Assembly: GCA_050084985.1 (NCBI GenBank)
Contig: JBITNC010000001.1
Location: forward strand, 119,908,001-119,972,000
DNA from: Nageia nagi
Lineage: Eukaryota; Pinophyta
DNA: 64,000 nucleotides
Reading direction: 5' to 3'
Below, in pieces: positions 36,500 through 48,689 of this stretch. Within the stretch, counting starts at the first letter, position 1. Every line of letters starts with the position of its first letter. Under the pieces are notes generated by a model that saw only the letters and a program-made list of their open reading frames with translations, did no database searches and had not been told where the DNA came from. Made by a program: the position numbers and the translations under genes.

Positions 36500-37546
36500 T
36501 ATGACATGAATGAAAGTCTCATTACAATACATCCTTCCTTAGTAACAACATTTGTAAATTAACTTTCCTAGTAGCTGCTCAATGTTGTCCCCATAAAAGC
36601 TTTGGGTAAAATATAGGTGAATCGCTTCTTAGTGGAAATGGCCTGAAGGTTAATATTTGAATTTTGCATGTTTCGCTGAAAATTAGTGCATATTTATCTC
36701 AATGTGCTGTGTCCTTTGATTTTTAATTCGGTTATGTGCCTTGTATAAAATTGGTTTTTATAATATGTGTTTGTGGGGCAACTTTACTTCAGGCCAAGCT
36801 CTTTGAGCAAATGCCTCATCCATAGTCTCTTTTCATGCTTCCACCATGATTCAATATTCAACTTATACCAATGAAAGAGCAACAATTCGAAAGTTAAAAA
36901 GTTGTTGGGACTGTTTACCATAGTAGAAGATCCTCTGTTATAAGAGGGTTCGCATATCAATTGATACTTTTTGTTTTCTTTCAATGGTATTGTCTTGGGT
37001 TTTACACGAATCTTGGGACAGAATGAAGGCAATATGGGGCCTACTTTGGTTTAAATACAAAAGATTTCATATCATGGAATGAAACAATGTACATTTAACC
37101 ATAGCATCATTTGGATCTCTAAGCACAATCTTCACTCCTGAAGCCATAGAGATTGAAACATGCTTATATTCAACCATATTGAACATTTACATGGCATATT
37201 TCGGATGAAAGATGGCAATGTCTGTGTACAATTGCCATTCTTACATGTCCAAGAAAAAAAAGATGAAGTCTGAAGTTTATCATCTTAGAAGTCTTATACA
37301 ACCTGCTTTTTGTAGCCTTCATCTCGTAAGAAGAATCCCCTGTAAGGTTTAAAGTATTCACATATATCACAATGCCAAGGATGTTTTTTTGGATGTAGAT
37401 GTTTCTCTTGGATTTGCTTTGACAAAGCTAGACTTGATAAGAAATTATCGACCTTTTTGTACCATGTCCTTGCACGAGTTTAAGGCTACACCAACACAGT
37501 TTTTTTTTCTATTTACACAATTTTTGTTTTACAAACCTTGGAAGTT
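36500..37546 (-). pseudogene. Relic D: 3' half of an old Ty1/copia pol (reverse transcriptase and RNase H)
   Basis: Reading the minus strand from 37546 and correcting for shifts, the copia order is clear. First QLPRFVKQKLCK, then a degraded LYGLKQ.PRAWY-like region. YVNTLNLTGD at about 37325-37360 is the YVDD box with Asp-Asp changed to Asn-Thr. KMINF.L..FFLG follows, then MASGVK and a SRPHIAF-like stretch near 37000. RNase H comes next, with IVALSLV.VEYW (36870), QRTQHIEI (about 36690) and GDNIEQLLGKL near 36570. The 5' half of the same gene lies at 62012-62440, beyond element E. Dead. Confidence 0.75.
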
Positions 37547-37551
37547 ATTTG
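37547..37551 (+). other. Target-site duplication of element E, left copy
   Basis: ATTTG, identical to 62012-62016. It marks one integration event spanning 24.46 kb of present-day sequence. Confidence 0.9.
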
Positions 37552-38077
37552 TGAAGGAATTTGATGTTCCATAGTTTGAATTCCATTTTTACATATCTCC
37601 CATGCTTGCACATCTCCTCCAACAGTTACTATGCGACGGACTAATACTTCCCCTATTGGCATTTATTTTCTTTGCAGGCATGTAGTTGAGCTCTTAATGC
37701 TCACAATATGATAAGATCTTCCTTGGATGCACAAACATATGGACGCCCATTCCTTTTTGATAAATTTCATTTATGTTTTTTCTAATTCTCTAAGCGGACC
37801 ATGATCCATCAAATTTTTTGGAGTCTCCAATACTTCACCTTTTGTATCTATAAATAGGACTTAGTTTTCCTTTGCAAGATGTAGAAGAGATTATTGTAAT
37901 GTTATACTAATTTTCAGCACTCATAATAGAAAACATTTCATTTGCTTTGCAATTCTTTGTTTTCATTCTCTTCGTGCACTTTAGCAACTGTGTATGACTC
38001 GGCATCTTCGTGCAAATGTCTTGAAGCTGGTTTGAGGTATTTCTTATTGTTAAATCCACATTTTAGCTTCTGGGTAT
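37552..38077 (+). repeat. 5' LTR of element E, first part
   Basis: 526 bp up to the hAT insertion. It contains TATAAATAG at 37849-37857, which matches 47990-47998 in the 3' LTR and is the probable promoter. The LTR resumes at 41987. Confidence 0.9.
37849..37857 (+). promoter_or_regulatory. TATA box of element E
   Basis: TATAAATAG, conserved in both LTRs and followed by GGA(C/T)TTAGT.TTCCTTTG. The 3' LTR copy is at 47990-47998. Confidence 0.65.
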
Positions 38078-38360
38078 CATAGTTGTAAAAATCGAATCGG
38101 AATCGGGTAAAATCGGAATCGGCCAAGCAAATGATCCGATTCAAATCGGATCCGATTTTTTTCAAAAAAGTGTTTATTAGATTTATCTGATTCAGATTAG
38201 CAATTTTTTAGGAAAAAAATTGCAATTTTTTCGAATAAAATCGACAAAGAATCGATTGACAATTTTTCAAGAGTAAATTTGATTTTTTCCGATTTTTTGG
38301 CCGATTCGATTTTGAAAAAAATCGTGATTCTCGATTAAAAAATGGGCAAAAAATCGTCTA
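38078..38360 (+). repeat. Left terminal and subterminal region of F
   Basis: The terminal inverted repeat is followed by an array of GAATCGG / AATCGAT / CGATTTTT motifs in both orientations up to about 38360. Such subterminal motif clusters are where hAT transposases bind. The right end (about 41925-41986) has a shorter set. Confidence 0.7.
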
Positions 38361-38496
38361 GTCGTCTTGGGCGCAGTTATAGGGGTTTAAGTCACCAAAA
38401 AACTCAATCATTTCATTTCGTTTTGCATTCTAGAGCTAAGAGGAGCTAAGAGAAGTTGAGCTGACACCATTTTCAACAAGTTTGAAGAGATTCCAA

Positions 38497-38601
38497 GTAA
38501 GTTTCCAACTTTCCAATGCTTTATGAGTTTTGATGGGTATTTTTTATTTTCTTTCCAAGGCTTCAGCTATTTGTTTTTTTCTTTTTTGTTTGTATTTGCA
38601 G
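38497..38601 (+). other. Probable intron in the 5' untranslated region of the F transposase
   Basis: TTCCAA|GTAAGT donor at 38497 and a pyrimidine-rich TTGTATTTGCAG acceptor ending at 38601, nine bases before the start codon. Confidence 0.55.
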
Positions 38602-38609
38602 CTGCAAGT

Positions 38610-41600
38610 ATGAGTTCTCCAGGCCGTAGGAAAGATAGGACAGATGTTGCTTGGCCATATGTCATAGAGATTGAAACAACAGGCACTCTTATTTGCAATT
38701 TTTGTAGGGAACCTATTGGTGGAGGTATTTATAGAATGAAATTTTACTTATCAAGAATGGTTGGGAATAATGGTAGACCTTGCCCTAAGGTGGATCAAGA
38801 TGTCCAGAGGCAAATGATTGCCATAATAGAAGTCAAGGCAGCAGAGAAGCAGACAAAGAAAAGAACAAAATCAGAAATTGCTAGAGGTTTTCACCAACTC
38901 CCCCTCCACCTCCACCTCCAGGGTTTCCAGGGGTAGGTTCTACCCAGAGCCATTTCTTTGAAGAGGGCCTTCCTAGTGGTAGTGCAACAACTGCAACAGC
39001 AAAGCAAACCCCCACCAGTAAGATGAAGAATCTAGCAGGCTCTAGTAGTGCAATGAAGTGTGATTTTTTTGCAACTCGTGGTGCCCAAACCACACTTGAT
39101 CAATCATGGAATAAGGATAAGTTTGAGGAAGCCAAAAAGGCAATCGCAAATTTTTGGTATTACTCTAATCTTTCCTTTAATGTGGCGAACTCGCCATATT
39201 GGAAGTACATGGTTAGAGTTATTGCTGCTTGTGGTGTTGGATTCAAAGCACCAACTTATAGTGATTTGAGAGGTCCTATGCTGGATGTAGCTGTTTTAGA
39301 TTGCAGGAGGGTTATTGATGAGCAGAAGAAGATTTGGAGAAGAAAGGGTTGCAGCATTCTTAGCGATGGTTGGATCGATACACAAGGGAGAACTTTGTTG
39401 AACTTTTTGGCTGCTTCTTCAAGAGGTTTGGTATTCTTGAAGTCAGTAGATGCATAAGGTGAAATAAAAAAATAGTGATTATTTATTTGGGCAGCGGCAA
39501 ATAATCATCGAGGTGGGGGTTGAGAATGTTGTGCAAGTATATTTATTATTTTCTATCTATTTTGTTTCGGTTTATTTTGTGCATGTTATCATTTTTTGAT
39601 TTAAATTTTTAATAATTAAAATTTAATTCATCTAAGTTTAAAACTTAACATTAAATTTTATGTTGTGCACATTATAGGTTATCACGGATAATGCTTCTGC
39701 ATACATTAAAGCAGGGGAGAGGATTGAGAAAGAGTACCCTACCATTTTTTGGACTCCTTATGCTACACATGTCATCGACTTACTTCTTGAGGACATAGGA
39801 AGGGTAGATTGGATCAAAGAGGTTATGGAAACAACAAAGAATATCACCAAATATATCTACAATCATGCTTGGGTCCTCCATTTGATGAGGACAAATTTCA
39901 CAAATGGAAAGGGTCTAATACGTCCTGGTAAATTTTTTATTATTTTCCAACTTTCAATGTATTGCATTTATTATTATTTTATATTCTATTTTTTAAATTT
40001 TTCATTAAATTAAATTAATGAATTTTGCATGTAGCCACTACACGATTTGCAACATCATTTCTTACATTGTAGAGTATTTTTAATACTCGAATTGCATTGA
40101 AACAAATGTTTGTGAGCAACAAGTGGATGGAGTCGAGATATGCACATGAACCAGAGGGCAAGAATATCGTTAATTGTATCTTTGATGATGATTATTGGAC
40201 AGACACACTTCAGATTTTGAGGGTATAATTCTATTTCAATTTTCAACTTTTTCACTTTTCTACTATCCGAAATTTTGAATCATTCCATATTGAATTGATT
40301 AAAATTTAATTCATTAAAATTGTTATTAATTTAGTTGTATAATTGATAATTCACTTTGCAGATTACAGAGCCCTTAGTGAGGGTGCTTTGCCTTGTGGAC
40401 TCAAAGAAGCCATCCATGGGGTACGTGTAGGAGGCGATGGATAAGGCAAAGGAGGCCATTTCTGCTTTTTTTGGTTATCAAGCATCAGGATTTCAGTACA
40501 TTTGGGACATGGTTGATTGTAGGGGAAATACTCAATTGCATAAGCCTCTACATGGAGCGGGGATTTACTTGAACCCCAAGTTCTTCTATGCAGATAATTT
40601 TGATCCATTGAATGGGGAGATTAACGTAGGTATCCACTAGTAAATATTAATCAACTTTGAGGATTTTGTCTTCAATTTTCAACTTAACCTATTGAATTTG
40701 AATATATTGGATTTTGATGGGCATTTAAATTTTGTAGGTCTCCACAAGGCTATTAACTGTTTGGTGCTAGATAAGGAGATTAGGACCAAAATTTTAAGAG
40801 TAGAGCTTCAAGATTACAAGAAAGCACAAGGCTACTTGTTCTCATCCCCATAATGTATAGAATCAAGGACAACTCTAGCTCCAGGTAACAAAATGCATTT
40901 TCAATCTTTTTAAAGTGAATTGCCCAATTAGTAACATCTTGAAAAATGCATATCTTATTTGTTTTTCTTGCTGTTTTTTTTTAGATCTATGGTGGGAGTA
41001 TTATGGTGGTAATACGCCAAATCTTCAAAAAGTGGCCATAAAAACCTTATCCCAACTAGCTAGTTCTTCTGGGTGTGAGTGAAACTGGAGCACTTTTGAG
41101 CAAATTCATTCAAAGAAGCGCAATAGGCTCACCCATGAGCGTTTAAATGATTTGGTTTTTGTGCATTACAACCTTTGCCTCCGTCATAGACAAATTGAAG
41201 GAACAAGTAATGACGCAATAGAGTTGGATGAGATTGATGCAAGTGATGTGTGGGCTTCATGGTTGAAGGATGTGCTAGAAGAGGTTAGGATTTTGATTTC
41301 AATTTTCAACTTATAGATTAGCTATTGAATTTGATTTTGAATATATTTTATCAGCTTTTGATGGGCAATGCATTTTGATTTTATAGTCTCAGGATTTCGA
41401 TTTTACCTTTGAAGAGTATCAAAGGATGCAAGAACAAGCTTTTGCAATGGGAGAGGAAGCTGAAAGGGTGGCAACGGAAGCAGAAAGGGCCCAAGGGGGT
41501 ACATTAGTAGCAGGACCATCACATAGAGGAGATGCTCTTGAAGATGATATTGATGATGATAAACCTCTAATAACAACTAGGTCTAGGGTTGCAAAAGAGA

Positions 41601-41626
41601 GATTGCGAAAGGCAAAACATGGATGA
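38610..41626 (+). pseudogene. hAT transposase (BED finger, DUF659, hAT dimerisation domain), lightly damaged
   Basis: Start MSSPGRRKDRTDVAWPYV at 38610. A BED-type finger with LICNFCREPI (38690-38720) lacks the usual His. A frameshift lies near 38890, before a proline-rich tract. The DUF659 region (39130-39535) includes GCSILSDGWIDTQGRTLLNF; its exon ends near 39535, and the next begins after TTATAG at 39677 with VITDNASAY and YATHVIDLLLEDIG. Further exons lie at about 40035-40225, 40363-40630 and 40738-40884. The dimerisation exon (40983-41284) contains CE.NWSTFEQIHSKKRNR and LNDLVFVHYNLCL. The last exon, 41386-41626, ends AKHG. At least six stops occur (for example 39455, and TGA replacing an Arg before NWSTF). 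It is inactive now but recent enough to be fully legible. Confidence 0.88.
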
Positions 41627-41986
41627 TAGCTCATAGCAATGTTGTAGTAGCAGTCACTGGATGAATGTTTTGAATCTTGTGATTCAGATTTTGTTGTCAC
41701 ATTGAAAATCTTTAATGTTTTTGATCCTTGACACTTGACATTCGATATGTAATATTGAACAATACAATTTCTTTGATATGCAATGTTGGATATTTTATGT
41801 GTTATTCTATATGGAATGTTGTTTATTTGATGTGCAATATTCAGATTTAGCTAAAACTGATTTGTTTTAATATCAAATAGGAGAAATTCCTTCATTTTTT
41901 CTCCATGCTAATTTTATCTGATTTTTCAAAAAATCAAAATACTGCAACCAAATGATTCCGATTCGATTCCGATTTTTTTAACCATG

Positions 41987-42958
41987 CTGGGTATTAGTCA
42001 TATTCTTGTTTTCTACTTTTAGGCCCTTCAAAGCGTTGTTGGACCTCCATCTTCAAGACAAAACATGTTTGAGGCTTCTCGGGAGCTTTCCTTGCTTGTC
42101 AGATGCATTTTGGTGCTTTGTTGTGCAATGCTCATTGTGTCTTGTCGTGTTGTGTTCATACTTTAGTTGATGTCGCTGCTCTTGTTGTGCGACATTCAAT
42201 GCTATTCTGACCTTGTTGCTTGCTCTCAAGCTTTTGTTGACATCATCGGCCTTGCCACCTGGCACTTAAGTGTTTGTCGTGTCATGTCGTGTTGACATTA
42301 TTATTTACGTCATCACTGATGTCATTGCTCTCGTCGCCTAGCATTCAATGCCTTATTGCCTTGCTGGACTTTCTTTGAGATATTTTTGATGTCATTCGTC
42401 TTGCTGCCCGACACTTAGTGCGTTCTTGTCTTGCTGCATCGTGGTCAAGCTTTTACTAAAGTCACTGCTCTTGCCGCATCTTGACAACCCTATTGATGAT
42501 GCCATTGCTCTTAGCACATGACACTCAGTGTTTCTCTCCCTATGCCACAATATATTTGTTGATGTCATCATGTGGAAAGTGTGGCATTCCGTCTTTTTCC
42601 CTGTGCTGCATCGCGACAACACTTTGATTGATGTCATCCTTGCAAAAGTGCGACATTGCCCTATTTCTTCTTGGCGCTGCATCACAACAATCTACTTGTT
42701 GATGTCAACATCTCTAAAGTGCAACATTTCACCTTTTGCCTTGTTCCGCATTGCGACAAAGATTCTATTGATTTCATCAACCTCAAAGTGCGGTAATCCG
42801 ACTTTTGCACTATTCTTGACCATGCCAACTCAGTTCCTGATTGCGGCAACTCCATTCTTTCGTACAACTTTGTTTGATTGCGGCTACTGCCTAGTTTGAT
42901 CGTGACTACTTGAGATTTGTTTGCAGTTATTTTTCTGTTGAGCACAACTCATTCTTCA
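41987..42958 (+). repeat. 5' LTR of element E, second part
   Basis: This stretch contains many imperfect 45-60-bp repeats built on GATGTCATTGCTCTTGCC and CGACATTCAGTG, with 'GCATCGCGACAACA' variants. The same run recurs at 48400-48689 and 61415-61985 in the split 3' LTR. It ends ATTCTTCA at 42958, two bases before the primer site. Confidence 0.85.
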
Positions 42959-42960
42959 AT

Positions 42961-42971
42961 TGGTGTCAGAG
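42961..42971 (+). promoter_or_regulatory. Primer binding site of element E
   Basis: TGGTGTCAGAG, one base off the initiator-Met tRNA site (TGGTATCAGAG), typical of plant Ty1/copia. Confidence 0.85.
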
Positions 42972-42992
42972 TTGTACAATTTATTGGATTAA

Positions 42993-45900
42993 ATGGATGG
43001 AAATTCCTCGCAGTTGCCGATCCTTGTGTTCAGTGGTGAACACTTTGAATATTGGAGCATCAGAATGAGAACTTTTCTCATCTTTCAAGATCTGTGGACT
43101 CGTCTTTCACGGTTATACAAAAGTAGATGCAGCGATGTTTTCACTACTCTCAGCAGATGAGAAAAAAGAGCTTTTGGACATGCAGAAGAAGGATGCCAAA
43201 CCTTTGTTTGCATTACTGAGCAGGATAGATGTTTCAATCATCCTTAAGATAGCAAAATGCAACATTTCAAAGGATGCTTGGGACACACTTGAGAGTGCCT
43301 ACAAGGGCTTCGCCAAGGTTAGAGTAGCCATGCTGCAAATGCTCCGAAGAGACTTTGAATCTCTCAAAATGGTTGATAGAGACCATTGAGGTCTTTATGA
43401 ACAAAGTTCAAAACATAGTCAATGCCATTCATTCTCATGGTGAGGATCTTGATAACACCCAGATTGTTGAAAAGATTCTTAGAAGCCTTCCTCGACAGTT
43501 TGATCCCATCGCCATTGCAATAGAGGAGTCTAAGGACTTGTCCCAACTTACTCTAATTGAGTTGGTTGGAAGCTTACAGACCTATGAGCAAAGGATCAAA
43601 GACAGGTTTGAGGACCTTGGTCAAGATTTCCAAGGTGAGCTCAAAATGAATGATCAGGCCTCCACTTCCAACACTTTTTCAAAAGGTTGCAGAAGAGGCC
43701 ATGGTAGAGGAAGAGGTCGGTCAAAAGGTTGATTATCCAATGGTAGCCAGAGCTCAGACTCCCGACATTGTAACTTTTGTGGAAAGGATGGTCGCACGAA
43801 ACAACAATGTTTCAAGAAGAAGAAACAATAGAAAGATAATTTTAGTGAAGAGTTCGACGACGTTGAACTTTTTCTGATTCACAACAACTTTGAAGCGGTT
43901 GATGATTTGGTACTTGGACAGTGGCTGATCTAATCACATGAATGGTAACAAGAACCTGTTTGTACAACATAAAAATGTCTCAGGACAAGTCAAGTTTGGC
44001 GACAAAAATCATGTTAGCATCACCGACAGAGGTTCTATTGCTTTCAAAGCAAAGATTGATAAGATCATGCATATGTATGACACATTGTATGTTCTAAGGT
44101 TGGAGCATAATCTTCTGAGCATTGGTTAGATGTGCTTGAAGAACTACATAGTCTTCAAGAAGAAGCATTGCACCATTACAAATGAGACCAATCGCCAAGT
44201 AGTCGCTCCTATTGTCATGTTTGAGAATAGAATGTATATGCTCAGAATGTCGTTGATATCTGTTAAATGCTTGAAGACAACCCTTGATCCGACATGGTTG
44301 TGGGACAAGCAGTTCGACCATGTCAACTTCAACTCATTGCGGGGGATGCACAAGCTTGTGAGAGGTTTTCCAACCTTCTCCAATCCATTAGACACCATAT
44401 GTGAGAGTTGCATTTTTGGGAAACAACACTGCGACAAGTTTTCCAACCACCTACATTGTGCTAAGGCACCCCTGGAATTAGTGCACGTCGACCTCTGTGG
44501 TCCTATGCAGACTACCAACATTGCCAAGTGCAGGTATATGCTGATTTTTCTCGCATGAGTTAGATATTTGTTGCAAGACAAATCCGATGCTTTTGACTAC
44601 TTCGTCAAGTTCAAAGCATTGGTTGGAAACCGATTTGGCCATACTTTGAAGAAGTTTCGGATAGACAGGGGTAGTGAATTCATTTCTAACGAGTTCAAGG
44701 ACTATTGCAACACGTATGAGATTAAGTGGTAATATACAACTGCCTATGCTCCTCAGCATAACAACGTTGCAAAAGGGAAGTACTGCATGGTTGTTGAAAT
44801 GCTCGATGCATGCCGAAGGAGATGGACATGGACAACAAATTATGGGGGAAGTTGTTCACACTATCGTTTACATCTTGAATTGCTTCCCGACCAAGGTTAT
44901 GCAAGATTCAACCCCCTATGAGGCTTTGTTTGGCAAGAAAACGAGTATCTCTCACTTGAGGATCTTTGGCTCCACTTGCTATGTGCATATTCCTAAGGAG
45001 ACTAGGCATAAATTGGATGAAAAATCCATTAAATGTATCTGTGGGATACTCTGATGAGTCCAAAGCCTACAGATGCTACAATCTAGTATTCGACAAGTTG
45101 CACATCAGTCGTGACGTGATCTTCAACGAAGGGGGAGTTTATTCAAAGGGTTCTGACACTTTTGACATCGTCCCTAAGTTCGAAGACTCCAATTCCTCTG
45201 ATCTGGCAGAGCCCCAGCTACCTTCCCACCCTTAACCGCCCAACCCCTCGGTAGCTCCTACTTCCAAGAAGAGTATTGCACATGATCATCCGCAATCTCA
45301 GACGTTAGATGATGACTTAACCAAGTGTGTGATCCGACTACGCCTTGATGTCCTCTTCCCTCCTTAAGCCTTCCAACTCCAAAGAAGCGACGACAAATGA
45401 AGATTGGAAATTGGCAATGGAAGACGAGATTGATCATATCCTAAACAATGATTCCTAGGAGCTTGTCCCTCCTGCAAAGAACAAGAATGTCATTGGAGTC
45501 AAGTGGATCTATAAGTTGAAGCACAATGTTGATGGTAGCATTGCAAAACACAAAGCCTAGGTGGTTGCTAAGGGCTATGTCCAAAAAAGCCTCAATTACG
45601 AAGAGACATTTGCACTTGTTGCCCGCCTTGAGACGGTTTGCTCTCTTCTTGCTTTAGCTTCCCATTTTGGTCTAACAGTCTACCAAATGGATGTCAAGTT
45701 TGTTTTATTGAATGGAGACTTGGAAGAAGCCTACTTGAATCAACCCCAAGGATTCATCATCACCAACCATGAGGACAAAGTTAACAAGCTTAAGAAAGCT
45801 CTTTATAGGCTAAAGTAAAGCCTCCTCACGTGGTATTCTCAGATTGACACCTACTTCCATCAAAATGGCTATCAAAAGTGCTTCGCGGAAGCCACATGGT

Positions 45901-46913
45901 ACACAAAGGCATCTAGCTCTGATTATATTATCATTTGTCTCTATGTTGATGATATTATTTTTATGAGCTCCTCTTCTTCTATGCTCTAACAGCTTAAGAC
46001 TGCACTGGTTAATGAGTTTGAGATGTTTGATTTGGGTGACATGTAATACATTTTAGACATACAAGTTCAATAGTTATCCAATGACATCTTCATCACTCAA
46101 ACCAAATATGTTTATGATATGCTTGCCAGATTCTCAATAAAATATTGCAAACCTTTTGTTACCCCCGCAATTGTTGGTTGCAAATTGATGAAGGAGGATT
46201 CCGCTCCTTTGGTTAGTGCAACCCTATACATGTCACTTGTAGGTAGTTTGATGTATCTCAAAGCTACCCAACATGATATAATATTTGTAGTTAGTCTAGT
46301 AGCCAAACTCATGCATTCTCCACATGAATCCCATTGAAAAGCAACCAAAAGCATACTTCGGTATGTGTCCAACGCCAAATCTTATGGACTATGGTATAAG
46401 TTTACCGACTCTAAGACTCTGGAGGCCTATACAAATGTTGATTGGGCTAAAAGCCTAGATGATAGAAAGAGCACCTGAAGGTATGCCTTCTTCTTTGGCG
46501 AATCCCTCATCTCTTGGAGCAGCAAGAAGCAACATATAGTTGCTCTTTCCACTGCAGAAGTAGAATACATGATTGTCTCCTTTGCTTGCACACAAGCCAT
46601 TTGAATGGCTCAGTTGTTTGAGGATTTGGGTATGGAATTTCCCTATCCCATTCCCATCCATTGTGACAATACCAACACCATTGTCATGATCAAGAATCCA
46701 GTGTTTCACAGCAGGAGCAAGCACATAGATATCTAACACCATTTTATGAGAGACTTGGTGAATGATGGATTCCTTGAATTCAAGTTTTGTCCTTCTGACG
46801 ACCAACTCACAGACATCCTCACCAAAGCATTGTCGAAAGATTGTTTCCTTAGTCTCCATAATCGTATTGGAATTCAAACCATTCAAATTAAGGGGAAGAA
46901 TGACGAAATTTAA
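42993..46913 (+). pseudogene. Ty1/copia gag-pol polyprotein of element E, inactivated
   Basis: Starts MDGNSSQLPILVFSGEHFEYW (split here as MDGNSSQLPI at 42993). Gag UBN2-like region at 43135-43730. Zinc knuckle at about 43769 (CNFCGKDGRTKQQC) has Arg in place of the His. Protease site YLDSG at 43910 is followed by a stop. GAG-pre-integrase motif at 44330-44430 (CESCIFGKQH). Integrase VHVDLCGPM and FRIDRGSEF are present, but the Glu box reads NNVAKGK, so the catalytic Glu is lost. Reverse transcriptase at 45480-46080 has VYQMDVKFVLLNGDLEEAYL and CLYVDDIIF. RNase H at 46400-46740 has VALSTAEVEYM. It ends KNDEI then TAA at 46911, just inside the 3' LTR. Numerous stops and frameshifts. Confidence 0.92.
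46888..46900 (+). promoter_or_regulatory. Polypurine tract of element E
   Basis: TTAAGGGGAAGAA directly before the 3' LTR start TGACGAAATTT. Confidence 0.85.
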
Positions 46914-47151
46914 TGCTCCATAGTTTGAATTCCATTTTGGATGCATCTCCCGTGCTCGTACAACTCCTCCAATGGTTACTATGCGATGGATTGATACTTC
47001 ACCTACCAACATTTATTTCCTTTGTAGGCATGTAGTTGAGCTCTTAATGCTTACAATCTGATTAGATCTTCCTTGGATGCACAAACATGGCTGCCCATTT
47101 CTTTCTAATAGCTTTCATTTATGTTTCGCCTAATTCTCTGAGCGGACCATG
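46901..47151 (+). repeat. 3' LTR of element E, first part
   Basis: 251 bp matching 37552-37795, interrupted by solo LTR G. Confidence 0.9.
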
Positions 47152-47947
47152 TGTTTACAAATATTTTGAGAATGCAAATAAATAAATAATTACAAAACCC
47201 AAGATACTTATTTCGAGCTACGGATAGCAATTTAGACCATACAAAAAAAACAGATGAAGAAGATAGCCACTCTAGAATTAGGATGACAATACCAATCAAG
47301 AATTGTGATTTGTATACTTACCTTATGAAGTGTACCTGACACTGGAGAATGATGATATATTTGATATGTGGATGGCAGAAGAATCCTGCTTCAGAAGCTA
47401 TGACCTGATATCATCAAAAAAGGACCGCGGGCGATCTATATGCTGTACAGGAGGAGCGTTGGCGGTGTATTTAGCATAAATAAGGAGCGCCGACGGTCTT
47501 CGTCAGATTGTCTTTTGCTTTCAAATCAAGTCAATTATTTGCAAATAGATGTTTCGAACAGAGTATAGATTGTCGATGTCAGAATAACTCGCGTAAGGAT
47601 GTACACAAACCATAGCCTTGAATGGCGACGTCAAGAGACACCTAAAAGATTGCCACAACCAGGACCAGATATGGGATCATGTATCTTCTTGATGTGGACT
47701 TACTATTAGATCCCTATTTATATAGATAATAATATGACCTACTCCTTAGGTTGGCGTGTACCTACATAAACAGGGTTAGCCCACAATACATAATGATATT
47801 CAAGACAACCATATATTCAAAATAAACATTGACATTATAACCATATTCAAGATAAGCATTGATATCATTGCATTAAATATTCTAGGTGTTTATTAGTGCA
47901 AGCGAATGTATTTATTTAAATGCATAAATAAATTTTATGCGATAACA
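47152..47947 (-). mobile_element. Element G: solo LTR
   Basis: 796 bp with TGTTTAC...GATAACA ends and flanking pentamers CCATG / CCGTG (one difference), sitting where the 5' LTR of E is continuous. On the minus strand it starts TGTTATCGC and carries a TATATAAATAGGG box near 47712-47724, giving the orientation. There is no interior sequence, so this is a solo LTR left by recombination of a full element. It is not similar to the other LTRs in the window. Confidence 0.7.
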
Positions 47948-47952
47948 CCGTG

Positions 47953-48689
47953 ATCAGTCAGGAGCCTCCAATACTCCACCTTTTGTATCTATAAATAGGA
48001 TTTAGTCTTCCTTTGTAATATGTAGAAGAGATTATTGTTATGTTATGTTGCCATTTTCAGCACTCATAATAGAAAACATTTCGTTTGCTCTACAACTCTC
48101 TATTTTCATTCTCTTTGTACGCTTGAGCGACTATGTATGACTCGACATCTTTGTGCAAGCATCTTGAAGCTGGTTTGAGGTATTTCTCACCATTAAGTCC
48201 ACATTTTAGCTTTTGGGTATTAGTTAGATTCTCATTTTGTGCTTTCGGTAGTGAGATATCTTGGTTTGCATTCTTGTTGCCCTATTTTGCGTCTCAAAAA
48301 AGTTTCAGCATTTAAGTTTTCGACTTAGTTTTTCAGTCTCGTGATTTTCCTTGGTGGAATTATGACCAAACCAAATTTTCCTTCTTGCACTTGTTTGAAT
48401 TTGTTTTTAGGCCCTTTAGAGCATTGCTGGACTCCATCTTCAAGACAAATGTGTTTCAAGCTTCTCGGGAGCTTTAAATGCTTGTCAGATGCATTTTGGT
48501 GCTTGGTCGTGCTTGTCATGTTGTGCCTTGCTGCACAGTGTTCATACTTTGGCTAATGTCACTACTCTTTCCATGCAACATTCAATGCTATTCTCGCCTT
48601 GCTACATCGCTCTCGAGCTTTTGCTGATGTCATCGCTCTTGCCACCCGACACTTAAACGTTTGTCGTGTCATGTTGTGCTGACATCTAT
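47953..48689 (+). repeat. 3' LTR of element E, second part
   Basis: Resumes after G with the TATA box (47990-47998) and includes a roughly 150-bp segment (about 48229-48390) deleted from the 5' LTR. It stops at the H block and continues at 61415. Confidence 0.88.

Larger units (their letters stand above)
38078..41986 (+). mobile_element. Element F: hAT-family DNA transposon
   Basis: 3909 bp bounded by a perfect 8-bp target duplication CTGGGTAT (38070-38077 and 41987-41994), the hAT-specific length. The left end reads CATAGTTGTAAAAATCG and the right end, inverted, CATGGTTAAAAAAATCG; subterminal GAATCGGAATCG motifs repeat on both sides. It carries a multi-exon transposase. Eight-base duplication, inverted ends and the DUF659 and dimerisation domains together make the assignment firm. 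Confidence 0.95.

Noticed and set aside
44144-44581. 145-codon minus-strand frame
   Set aside because: Antisense to the GAG-pre-integrase and integrase start of element E, where the sense frame carries CESCIFGKQH and VHVDLCGPM.
46455-47012. 185-codon minus-strand frame, the longest in the window
   Set aside because: Lies antisense to the RNase H region of element E and runs into its LTR; no motifs of its own.
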